Source: Acidobacteriota bacterium (GTDB lineage Bacteria > Acidobacteriota > Vicinamibacteria > Fen-336). From it: a stretch of DNA of 5,707 nucleotides. Below, piece by piece: positions 1 through 5,707 of this stretch. Made by a program: the position numbers and the translations under genes. The stretch lies in NCBI GenBank assembly GCA_003155335.1, contig PMCG01000092.1:337-6043 (forward strand), read 5' to 3'. Position 1 is the first letter of the stretch, and each line of letters begins with the position of its first letter. The notes beneath the pieces were generated by a model. It worked only from the letters and a program-made list of their open reading frames with translations, was not told where the DNA came from and did not search any database.

Positions 1-2478
1 ACGATGTGGATGCGCGACGCGGTGGCGCGCAACAAGCTGCCGGAAATCAAACATCTCAACAGCGCCAAGTACTTCCCTTATCGCTGGGGACAGGCCCTGT
101 GGGCTTACATCGCGGGCCGCTGGGGCGATCCCGTCGTGGGCAGGATCCTGCACGCCGCCTCCCGCAATGGCGATGCCCAAGGCGCGATCGAGCACGTGCT
201 CGGGGTGAAGACCGCAGTGCTCTCGAAGGAGTGGCACGAGGCGTTGAAGAGCGCCTATCAGCCCGCTGTCGACCGTACGCACGCGACCGAGCTCAAGCCG
301 CTACTCGGCGCGGCCGGCCGCGGGCGCATGAACCTGGCGCCAGCGGTCAGCCCGGACGGCCAACAAGTGATGTTCCTCTCCGAGAAGAGCCTGTTCGCCG
401 TCGAGCTCTACCTGGCGGACGCGCGTTCCGGCGAAGTCAGGAAGCGCGTCTCGAATGCGTTGAGCCCGCGAGTCGACAGCCTCAACTTCATCAGCTCGGC
501 CGGGGCCTGGGATCCCAGCGGCCGACGCTTCGCCCATGCGGTGGTGGAGCACGGGCGGCCTACGTTGATCGTGCGCGACGTGGCGCAGAACCGCATTGAC
601 AAGGAGATCGCGCTGCCGCAACTGGGCGAAGTCTACAACCCGACCTGGTCGCCCGACGGCCAGCGGATCGCGTTCAGCGCGCTCGTGGGTGGTCTGACCG
701 ACCTGTTCGTGTACGACCTGCGGACCGACAAGCTCACGCGCCTGACAGAGGATGAGTATGCGGATCTTCAGCCGGCATGGTCCCCCGACGGCAAGACGAT
801 CGTGTTCTCCACCGACCGTTTCTCGTCAGATCTGTCGGACCTGCGCTTCGGCAACTATCGCCTGGCCCTGATCGACCCGGAGACGAAGGCCATCGAGCCG
901 CTGCCGACCTTCACCTACGCCAAGAGCATCAACCCTCAGTGGAGCGCCGATGGGGCCAGCATCTTCTTCATTGCGGACCGCGACGGAGTGCCGAACATCT
1001 ATCGTCTTGAGCGGGCCACAGGGCAGCTCTTTCAAGTGACGGACTTGCTCACCGGCGTCAGCGGACTGACGTCTACGAGCCCCGCGTTGTCGTCGGCATC
1101 GTCGGCCTCGCGTCTGACCTTTTCGGCGTACAAAGAGGACCGCTACGTGCTCTACAGTCTCGATGGCGCGGCCATGCTCGCGGGCCGGCCGGCCGAGGGA
1201 GATACTGCCAGCCCGGCTTTGGCGCAGCTCCCTCCGGAAGAGCGCTCGTACGACCAGATCGTGGCGCTCAAGCACGACGTCGACTATGGCCTGCCGCCGG
1301 CGGGCGAGTTCCGCGTCACTCCCTATCATGCGAGGCTGGCGCTGGACTACGTCACACAACCGTATATCGGCGCGGGGCTCGATCGCTTCGGAACCTACAT
1401 CGGCGGCGGCACGTCGCTGGCCTTCAGCGACATGCTCGGCGATCACAATCTGAACTTGACACTGCAGGCCAACGGCGGCTTCTCGGACGTCGCCGCCCTG
1501 GTGGCGTACCAGAACATGCACTCGCGGCTCAACTGGGGGGTGTTCGCCGGCCAGATCCCCTACGTTATCGCCAACTACGCCATGGCGTACGATCCGACCA
1601 CCGGCGCCGAGACGGAGACCGACTACATCTACCGCCAGATCGAACGGCAGGTCGGCGTCATGGCCGCCTATCCGTTCAGCCGCGCGCAGCGCATCGAGGC
1701 CACGGGCGGCTATCGCCGGATCTCTTTCGAGGAGGAGACGCGCACGTCGGTGTTCGACGGGGCCAGCGGCCAATTCATCGACACGACCGACCAGACGGTC
1801 TCGCCGTATCCCGCGCTGAATCTGGCTGAGGGCAGCGTCGCGCTCGTCTATGACACGAGCGTCTACGGTGCCACAAGCCCACTGCTCGGACGGGCCTACC
1901 GCTTCGAGGTCGGTGCCGTGGCCGGTTCGCTGGGCTATCGCACCCTGCTCGGCGACGTCAGACAGTACGTCATGCCTGTTCGGCCGTTTACGCTGGCGAC
2001 GCGCGCCCTCTTCTACGGGCGCGTCGGTTCCGGGGCAAACGACACCCGACTCAACCCGATCTACCTGGGCTACCCCGGTCTCGTGCGCGGCTACGACCCC
2101 AACTCGATCGACGCCACCGAATGCGAAGCCAACACACAGACCTGCCACATCATCGATCGCATCGTCGGGTCGAAGGTGCTCATCGGCAACGTCGAGCTGC
2201 GCTTCCCGCTGCTCGGCCTGTTCGGCGCCAACAACTACTTCGGTCCGTTCCCGGTCGAGGGCGCGTTCTTCCTCGACGGCGGCGCGGCCTGGAACGGGAG
2301 GACCTTCCGCGACGCCCCGAAGCTGTTTGGCGCAGGGCATCAGTCCGTTTACAGCGCCGGTGCTGCCGTGCGCGTCAACGTCTTCGGGATGGCGGTCCTC
2401 GAGGTGGATTACGTGTGGCCGCTCGATCGTCCGCAGAAGAACCACATCTGGCAGTTCAACCTCACGCCGGGGTTCTGA
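1..2478 (+). CDS. Peptidase MA-like / TolB propeller / outer-membrane beta-barrel protein (5' partial)
   Basis: The frame is open through the first base, so the true start lies upstream; numbering here is from the Met at position 4 (824 residues to the stop). Residues about 15-85, with a YFPYRWGQALWAYIAGRWGD segment, resemble the last helices of a peptidase MA-like (gluzincin) domain; its zinc-binding HExxH would be upstream and is not seen. Residues about 110-400 hold six TolB/PD40-type repeats, with SPDG-like turns near residues 116, 170, 215, 259, 313 and 359 (the last one degenerate), so a six-bladed propeller is likely. From about residue 435 the chain alternates aromatic and small residues as in a transmembrane barrel. 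It carries VRGY at 694-697, matching the lid-lock motif of Omp85/BamA barrels, then FFLDGGAAW near 755-763, and ends in Phe as an outer-membrane beta-signal does. Inferred role: a surface or periplasmic protein anchored by an Omp85-like barrel. Substrate and function are unknown. No POTRA domain is visible in the part present. Confidence 0.85.
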   Translation, partial: TMWMRDAVARNKLPEIKHLNSAKYFPYRWGQALWAYIAGRWGDPVVGRILHAASRNGDAQGAIEHVLGVKTAVLSKEWHEALKSAYQPAVDRTHATELKPLLGAAGRGRMNLAPAVSPDGQQVMFLSEKSLFAVELYLADARSGEVRKRVSNALSPRVDSLNFISSAGAWDPSGRRFAHAVVEHGRPTLIVRDVAQNRIDKEIALPQLGEVYNPTWSPDGQRIAFSALVGGLTDLFVYDLRTDKLTRLTEDEYADLQPAWSPDGKTIVFSTDRFSSDLSDLRFGNYRLALIDPETKAIEPLPTFTYAKSINPQWSADGASIFFIADRDGVPNIYRLERATGQLFQVTDLLTGVSGLTSTSPALSSASSASRLTFSAYKEDRYVLYSLDGAAMLAGRPAEGDTASPALAQLPPEERSYDQIVALKHDVDYGLPPAGEFRVTPYHARLALDYVTQPYIGAGLDRFGTYIGGGTSLAFSDMLGDHNLNLTLQANGGFSDVAALVAYQNMHSRLNWGVFAGQIPYVIANYAMAYDPTTGAETETDYIYRQIERQVGVMAAYPFSRAQRIEATGGYRRISFEEETRTSVFDGASGQFIDTTDQTVSPYPALNLAEGSVALVYDTSVYGATSPLLGRAYRFEVGAVAGSLGYRTLLGDVRQYVMPVRPFTLATRALFYGRVGSGANDTRLNPIYLGYPGLVRGYDPNSIDATECEANTQTCHIIDRIVGSKVLIGNVELRFPLLGLFGANNYFGPFPVEGAFFLDGGAAWNGRTFRDAPKLFGAGHQSVYSAGAAVRVNVFGMAVLEVDYVWPLDRPQKNHIWQFNLTPGF

Positions 2479-2539
2479 AGAGCACCAGTTCTTCCGCGGC
2501 GACCTTGCGTGCGAGCGGGTCTCGGCTGCGAGCGAAGGA
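2479..2539. other. Convergent intergenic gap
   Basis: These 61 bases separate the stop codons of two genes that face each other. A bidirectional terminator would be expected here, but no strong GC hairpin followed by a T run is visible on either strand; the best stem is a four-base CGAG/CTCG pair near 2513-2525. The octamer TGCGAGCG occurs twice (2510-2517 and 2527-2534) as a direct repeat of unknown meaning, possibly chance in GC-rich DNA. Confidence 0.5.
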
Positions 2540-3775
2540 CTAGCGAGACAGAGCGCAGTCCGGCACGAGGCCCGCGCCGCGCAGGTAGGCGACGATGGCC
2601 TCGCCGGCGACGCGATGGCCACGGGCGTTCCAGTGAGCATCGAACTGCAGGTACGTTCTCCGGAAAGGGGCGACATTGGCCGCGCGCAGCGCGGGCGTGA
2701 GGTCGAGCACGGGGAACCCGCCCTGGCGTCCGCTCTCCTCGAGGCGACGCACGACGGCCTGTCGTGACCAGCGCTCGGGCAGCAGGCTGTACTGAATACA
2801 GGCTGACTCCCAGGCGCGATCGTCGACTTCCATGCGCGCCGGAACGTACACGACGAGCAGGCGGGCGCCGTCGGCCTCGACCTCCCGTCTGAGCATGGCC
2901 AGCAGGCGGTCCGCGATCCACCAGGCCGCGAGGACGTCGTTGGACGGACGCAGGTGAAACGCTTTCAGCTCGGGGTTCACTGGCTGGCGGTCGACGGGCT
3001 CCCAGAACCCCCAGCGCGCCAAGGCGTCGTGCAGGCGGGGTGCGCCCACGCTCAGCCGCAGCGACAGCCAGGCCCAGGCGGCCGAGCGCAGCCGAGGCCC
3101 GCCGCCTCTCCTCGGCGGCTGCGAGGCCTCTGGCTTCGGCGGCGACTCACGGATGTGCTCCGTCCTGAGCGCGAGCCCGCCGTGCCGGTCACCGACGAAC
3201 AGCGGCTTGGGCGCGCCGTAGTAGTTGGCCTCGATGAGTGGCGCAAGATCGTTGTGAAAGAAGAACAGCAGGACCACGCGCGCCCCGAGGCGACGCCCGC
3301 TTGCGCGATAGAGCAGGCACTCCTGGTCCGTGCTATAGCCTCCCACCCCGGCGTTGATGACCTCGATCGGGCAACGAGGTCCGCTGAGCGCGTGTTCGAT
3401 AACTTGCCCGACGGTCTGATCGAGACTGACGGTGTAGCCTTCGACGAACGAGTCGCCCAGGGCGAGGATGCGAAAGGTGCCCGGACTCGGCACGATCGGT
3501 CGCTCGCGGTCTCGCATGCCGAGGCTGTTGATGACCACGTCGGTGGAGTATTCGCCGCGCTCGTAGTGCGCGCGAGCGTTGGGCCTAAGACGCCATCCCA
3601 GAGTGGGATCGAAGCTCGTGTAGGAGGTCCGCTCGCGCCCTTCCTTTCCCTTTCTCCCATGGGTCCGGAAGTACATGCGCGCCGCGATCTCGAGAACGAC
3701 GAAGACCGCCAGCAGCGAAGCCAGCATCACAAGAACGTTGATGGAGCGTCCACGCCAACGCGAGGTGCGGGTCAT
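2540..3775 (-). CDS. Membrane-anchored SGNH/GDSL-family hydrolase
   Basis: A 411-residue protein with a basic N-terminus (Arg 3, 6, 8, 10) and one hydrophobic helix at about residues 13-32. This most likely anchors it in the inner membrane with the enzyme facing the periplasm. SGNH blocks occur in standard order: GDSFVEG at 107-113 (nucleophile Ser109), NAGVGGYSTDQE at 141-152 (oxyanion Gly), HND at 174-176 (Asn175), and FDAHWNARGH at 378-387 supplying Asp379 and His381. The D-x-H-W form recalls AlgJ/AlgX-type acetyltransferases more than the usual DxxHP. The stretch before the nucleophile (GWRLRPN, then INSLGMRD) is common in anchored SGNH proteins of this kind. A Pro/Arg-rich, probably disordered insert lies at about 210-235. 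The family hydrolyses or transfers ester-linked acyl groups, often on polysaccharides; the substrate here is unknown, and no acyltransferase or glycan gene is adjacent. The start is the only ATG ahead of the anchor helix; no clear Shine-Dalgarno sequence precedes it. Confidence 0.88.
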   Translation of the reverse strand: MTRTSRWRGRSINVLVMLASLLAVFVVLEIAARMYFRTHGRKGKEGRERTSYTSFDPTLGWRLRPNARAHYERGEYSTDVVINSLGMRDRERPIVPSPGTFRILALGDSFVEGYTVSLDQTVGQVIEHALSGPRCPIEVINAGVGGYSTDQECLLYRASGRRLGARVVLLFFFHNDLAPLIEANYYGAPKPLFVGDRHGGLALRTEHIRESPPKPEASQPPRRGGGPRLRSAAWAWLSLRLSVGAPRLHDALARWGFWEPVDRQPVNPELKAFHLRPSNDVLAAWWIADRLLAMLRREVEADGARLLVVYVPARMEVDDRAWESACIQYSLLPERWSRQAVVRRLEESGRQGGFPVLDLTPALRAANVAPFRRTYLQFDAHWNARGHRVAGEAIVAYLRGAGLVPDCALSR

Positions 3776-3784
3776 CAGCGCGGG

Positions 3785-3813
3785 AGTGTACTCGCTGGTC
3801 CCGGGAGCCGCAA
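3785..3813 (-). promoter_or_regulatory. Possible sigma70-type promoter for the SGNH gene
   Basis: On the minus strand, TTGCGG (3808-3813, 3 of 6 to TTGACA) and TACACT (3785-3790, 4 of 6 to TATAAT) are separated by exactly 17 bases. Only 9 bases lie between the -10 element and the ATG at 3775, so transcription would begin within a few bases of the start codon. That agrees with the lack of a Shine-Dalgarno sequence and hints at a leaderless message. The matches are weak and may be chance. Confidence 0.3.
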
Positions 3814-3831
3814 GGCGCGGGAAGCCGGGCC

Positions 3832-3860
3832 GAGACGGTGCGCAGTGGGCGCGCTAGAAT
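3832..3860 (+). promoter_or_regulatory. Likely sigma70-type promoter for the mini-protein operon
   Basis: TAGAAT at 3855-3860 matches the -10 consensus at 5 of 6 bases and stands out in very GC-rich DNA. A weak -35, GAGACG (3832-3837, 3 of 6), lies 17 bases upstream. The predicted start near 3867 gives a leader of about 57 bases. That leader contains a CGACGC/GCGTCG inverted repeat (3863-3868 and 3883-3888) and a small CGTGC/GCACG hairpin (3893-3905) just ahead of the ribosome binding site. Either could be chance at this base composition. Confidence 0.45.
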
Positions 3861-3910
3861 GCCGACGCTTCGCGCGTGGAGGGCGTCGTCCTCGTGCGCG
3901 GCACGTGAGA

Positions 3911-3916
3911 AAGGAG
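3911..3916 (+). promoter_or_regulatory. Shine-Dalgarno site that fixes the mini-protein start
   Basis: AAGGAG ends 7 bases before the ATG at 3924, which is ideal spacing. The in-frame TTG at 3918 lies only one base after this site and is therefore too close to be the start. This is the strongest ribosome binding site in the window. Confidence 0.75.
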
Positions 3917-3923
3917 CTTGGGG

Positions 3924-4148
3924 ATGAAGGCACGCACGCTGATCGCCCTGGCCGCCGTGATCCTGATCGCCTGTGGTACGGCGGCCCTGATCTACCGCGG
4001 GTTCGACTATTCGGGGCGCACTCGGCGCGTTGATCTCGGTCCAGTGGAGCTGGCGGTGAAGAAGCAGGAACGCGTGGAGATCCCAGTCTGGGTCGGGGTC
4101 AGCGCGATCGGGGTCGGCACGTTGCTGCTCCTCCTGAGGCGCAAGTGA
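3924..4148 (+). CDS. Small two-helix membrane protein, function unknown
   Basis: A 74-residue protein with hydrophobic helices at about residues 6-24 and 55-71 and a polar loop between them. The loop holds a DLGPVEL stretch at 37-43 and ends in an IPVW segment (53-56) leading into the second helix. The termini are basic (Lys2, Arg4 and a final RRK), so both probably lie in the cytoplasm with the loop in the periplasm. I recall uncharacterised Gram-negative mini-proteins with this same plan but cannot name the family. Residues 14-17 (LIAC) also fit a lipobox, so cleavage to a lipoprotein with a C-terminal helix is an alternative, though hydrophobicity continues past Cys17. The stop codon overlaps the next gene's GTG, so the two are co-transcribed and probably translationally coupled, with this gene first. 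Confidence 0.72.
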   Translation: MKARTLIALAAVILIACGTAALIYRGFDYSGRTRRVDLGPVELAVKKQERVEIPVWVGVSAIGVGTLLLLLRRK

Positions 4149-4771
4149 GCGGGCTCCGCGACCACGAGGTCTCATTCCTGCGCCGTCTGGACCCGCCGTG
4201 GCGGATCCAGCGCTTCCTGGACGGGCTCGAATATGACGTCCGCGGGAGCGGGTGCCGCTCGCCGCGACGCGTGCTGCGAGAGCGATGCGTGCAGTGCATG
4301 GACGGCGCGCTCTTCGCCGCGGCCGCGCTGCGGGTCCAGGGGCACGTCCCGCTGATCGTCGATCTCGAAGCCGAACGGGACAGCGATCATGTGCTGGCCG
4401 TCTACCGGGCCAATGGCGCCTGGGGCGCGCTGGCCTGCTCCAACTACTCCGGGCTGCGTTCGCGCGAGCCTGTCTACCGCACGCTGCGCGAGCTGGTGAT
4501 GTCGTACTTTGACTGCTACTTCAACCTGCGCCGAGAAAAGACGCTCAGGCGCTACTCGCGCCCCATTGACTTGCGGCGCTTCGACGCTCGTGACTGGATG
4601 GGCGACTCGGCGAATCTCTGGTACATCCCCGAGTACCTGGTCGGTGTGCGCCACTACGCGCTCTTGTCGCAGGCACAGGAGCACGCGCTGGGTCTGACCG
4701 ATCGGCGTCTCTTCCAGGCGGGCTTGGTCGGTCACGTCGGACCTGCGGCGGGAAAGCCGCGAACGCCGTGA
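4145..4771 (+). CDS. Transglutaminase/papain-fold-like protein, putative
   Basis: A 208-residue soluble protein without a signal peptide or membrane helix. The GTG start shares the bases GTGA with the stop of the preceding gene, and a GAGG at 4136-4139 sits 5 bases upstream; no ATG start is possible before Met52. The core reads CVQCMDGALFAAAALR (48-63), a Cys at the head of a helix as in transglutaminase-like and papain-like enzymes. DHVLAVYR (81-88) follows with His82 on a strand, and then WGALACSNYSGLR (93-105) with Asn100. Cys51, His82 and Asn100 are in the right order and spacing for a Cys-His-Asn triad; this is inference. The C-terminal half (about 110-180) is rich in Arg and aromatic residues, includes SYFDCYFNLRREKTLRRYS, and matches no domain I know. 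Likely activities are amide hydrolysis or transfer, but no substrate can be named. Coupling to the mini-protein suggests the two work together, perhaps at the inner membrane. It could instead be an inactive member of the fold. Confidence 0.65.
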   Translation: MSGLRDHEVSFLRRLDPPWRIQRFLDGLEYDVRGSGCRSPRRVLRERCVQCMDGALFAAAALRVQGHVPLIVDLEAERDSDHVLAVYRANGAWGALACSNYSGLRSREPVYRTLRELVMSYFDCYFNLRREKTLRRYSRPIDLRRFDARDWMGDSANLWYIPEYLVGVRHYALLSQAQEHALGLTDRRLFQAGLVGHVGPAAGKPRTP

Positions 4772-4931
4772 TACGCTTACGCTCGTGACCATGCTCGTGG
4801 CAATGCTCGTCGTTGCGCTGCTGGCCGGGGAGCGCGGACGGGTGATCCTCACGCAAATGGGCAGCGCCAGCGTGGGGCACGTGGCGCCATAGAGATTCAC
4901 AGTGATCGGCTAGTCTGCTCGGCGACGGAAG
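4772..4931 (+). other. Intergenic gap before the response regulator gene
   Basis: This 160-base gap contains a three-copy tandem repeat (listed separately) and a short open frame, 4791-4892 (33 codons from ATG, hydrophobic at its start). That frame lacks a ribosome binding site and is probably not a gene. A GCGGC/GCCGC hairpin lies just before the gap at 4745-4760, still inside the preceding gene, with no T run after it, so it is not called a terminator. No convincing -35/-10 pair was found for the downstream gene. Confidence 0.45.
4779..4814 (+). repeat. Three tandem imperfect 12-base direct repeats
   Basis: The copies are ACGCTCGTGACC (4779-4790), ATGCTCGTGGCA (4791-4802) and ATGCTCGTCGTT (4803-4814). 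The first eight bases follow AYGCTCGT in every copy, and neighbouring copies agree at 9 of 12 positions. The array starts 8 bases after the stop of the preceding gene and lies about 120 bases upstream of the response regulator start. It could be a set of regulator-binding sites, or simple slippage-derived sequence; the regular 12-base phase is clear, the meaning is not. Confidence 0.4.
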
Positions 4932-5707
4932 ATGGAAGACCAACCAGAGACAGCGGCCCCGACACCTCAGACGATCGTCGTGATCGACGACGAGGCGCCA
5001 GTGCGCCAGCTGATCGAGAGGCTCCTGCGCGAGGTCGGTTATCGAGTGGTCGCGACCGGCGATCCTTCCACGGCCGTGGAGCTGGTGGCTGGCGCGCAGC
5101 CGGATCTGGTGCTCTGCGACGTGACCATGCCCGGCCAAGATGGCTACGAGGTGCTGCGGCGGCTGCAGACGGATCCGCGCACCGCGTCATATCCGGTCGT
5201 CTTCCTGACGGCGCATCGCGAATTCACCGAGCGCGTGCGCGCTTTCAGCAGCGGCGCGTTGGACTACATCGCCAAGCCCTTTACGCGAGAGATCCTCGTG
5301 CGCAGAGTGGCCAAGTTGCTGCGGACCCTCGCTGTCGGCGCGGGCGCTGAGGCGATGGATCAGGAAGCGCCGCAGCCAAAGGACGAAAGTCGTTTGGCGG
5401 AGGAGGCAGACCCCGAGGCAGACGGCTCTGAGCCCACAAGTGTCGCGCACGAGGGCCACGACGACGGCACGCCTGAACCGGTGGCGCTTGCGGGTGACGC
5501 AACGGACGTCCCTGATTTCCGCTCCTTTCCGGACGGCCTACGCACCGTGCTCGTTGCCGAAGACAACGATGCGTTTCGCAGTTTCCTGGTGCGGCTGCTG
5601 TCTCAGCAGGGCTTGCGCGTGCTGGCGGCCAGCGACGGTGAAGAGGCCCTACGGCTGGCCTTTGTCGAGCGGCCCTGGCTGATCATCACGGACACGAAGA
5701 TGCCCCG
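4932..5707 (+). CDS. Tandem-receiver response regulator (3' partial)
   Basis: The frame runs open to the last base, giving 258 residues of a longer protein. Receiver 1 spans about residues 14-133, with acidic pair Asp19/Asp20, phospho-acceptor Asp63 in LCDVTMPG, Thr93 in FLTA and Lys115 in AKPF, so all key residues are present. An Asp/Glu/Pro/Ala-rich linker of about 70 residues (134-203) follows and should be disordered. Receiver 2 begins near 203, with Glu210/Asp211 and acceptor Asp254 in ITDTKMP, and is cut before its Thr and Lys. Phosphate from a histidine kinase would go to one or both Asp residues; the output domain, if any, lies beyond the window. GGDEF, histidine kinase and HPt domains are among the usual partners of such tandems. 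An in-frame stop at 4911-4913 and the absence of other start codons fix the ATG at 4932. GGAAG abuts the ATG directly, too close for a normal ribosome binding site, so initiation may be weak or unusual. No cognate kinase gene is in view. Confidence 0.88.
   Translation, partial: MEDQPETAAPTPQTIVVIDDEAPVRQLIERLLREVGYRVVATGDPSTAVELVAGAQPDLVLCDVTMPGQDGYEVLRRLQTDPRTASYPVVFLTAHREFTERVRAFSSGALDYIAKPFTREILVRRVAKLLRTLAVGAGAEAMDQEAPQPKDESRLAEEADPEADGSEPTSVAHEGHDDGTPEPVALAGDATDVPDFRSFPDGLRTVLVAEDNDAFRSFLVRLLSQQGLRVLAASDGEEALRLAFVERPWLIITDTKMP

Noticed and set aside
2479..2539. Bidirectional terminator between the convergent genes
   Set aside because: No adequate stem and no T tract on either strand.
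826..2676. Long open frame (616 codons) on the minus strand opposite the barrel gene
   Set aside because: It lies antisense to a frame with clear propeller and barrel motifs. Its translation is rich in Arg, Ala, Val and Asp with no recognisable motif, and it overruns into the SGNH gene. Long antisense frames are expected in GC-rich DNA.
1850..2767. Open frame (305 codons) on the plus strand in a second frame of the barrel gene
   Set aside because: Its Ser/Arg/Thr/Ala-rich translation is typical of an off-frame reading of GC-rich coding DNA, and it extends across the convergent gap into the SGNH gene.
2954..4033. Open frame (359 codons) on the plus strand opposite the SGNH gene
   Set aside because: It is antisense to a gene holding all SGNH blocks, its composition is low-complexity and Arg/Pro-rich, and it runs across the divergent promoter region and into the mini-protein.
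4745..4760. GCGGC/GCCGC hairpin as a terminator
   Set aside because: It lies inside the coding region, the stem is only five base pairs and no T run follows.
4791..4892. Short hydrophobic open frame (33 codons) between the transglutaminase-like and receiver genes
   Set aside because: It has no ribosome binding site, its first codons are generated by the 12-base repeats, and it is too short to judge. Conservation in relatives would be needed to accept it.
4172..4900. Open frame (242 codons) on the minus strand opposite the transglutaminase-like gene
   Set aside because: The sense frame has coupled initiation and catalytic-looking motifs, while this one has no motif and low-complexity Arg/Ser ends.
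4896..4916. TTCACA and TAGTCT as a promoter for the receiver gene
   Set aside because: The two elements are only 9 bases apart, far from the required 16-18.

Overview
The window comes from a high-GC (by eye about two thirds G+C), Gram-negative bacterium. Codons of the real genes end mostly in G or C, and the first gene encodes an outer-membrane beta-barrel with an Omp85-type VRGY motif and a terminal Phe. Protein style (peptidase MA / TolB propeller / barrel fusion, tandem receiver protein) would suit Acidobacteriota, Myxococcota or a similar environmental lineage. This is an inference from general family knowledge; the sequence itself holds no taxonomic marker. No tRNA, rRNA, CRISPR, insertion sequence or phage gene was seen.

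Layout. (1) 1-2478, plus strand: the 3' part of a large surface gene, cut by the window start. It carries the tail of a peptidase MA-like domain, a six-blade TolB/PD40 propeller and a C-terminal outer-membrane barrel. (2) 2540-3775, minus strand, convergent with the first gene after a 61-base gap: a membrane-anchored SGNH/GDSL hydrolase. (3) 3776-3923: a divergent intergenic region with a plausible promoter in each direction. (4) 3924-4148 and 4145-4771, plus strand: a two-gene operon with a 4-base GTGA overlap. It encodes a 74-residue membrane mini-protein and a 208-residue protein that looks like a transglutaminase/papain-fold (Cys-His-Asn) enzyme. (5) 4772-4931: a gap holding three tandem imperfect 12-base repeats. 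(6) 4932 to the window end: the 5' part of a response regulator with two receiver domains joined by an acidic linker, cut by the window end.

How the genes work together. Three of the five genes act at or in the envelope (outer-membrane barrel, anchored periplasmic-facing hydrolase, inner-membrane mini-protein). Only the mini-protein and transglutaminase-like pair show firm linkage, through the shared GTGA. No classical defence, secretion or biosynthetic cluster is visible. The most worthwhile items are the protease-propeller-barrel fusion, the coupled mini-protein/transglutaminase-like pair, and the repeat array ahead of the two-receiver gene. All function calls rest on reading motifs by eye; no database search was possible.
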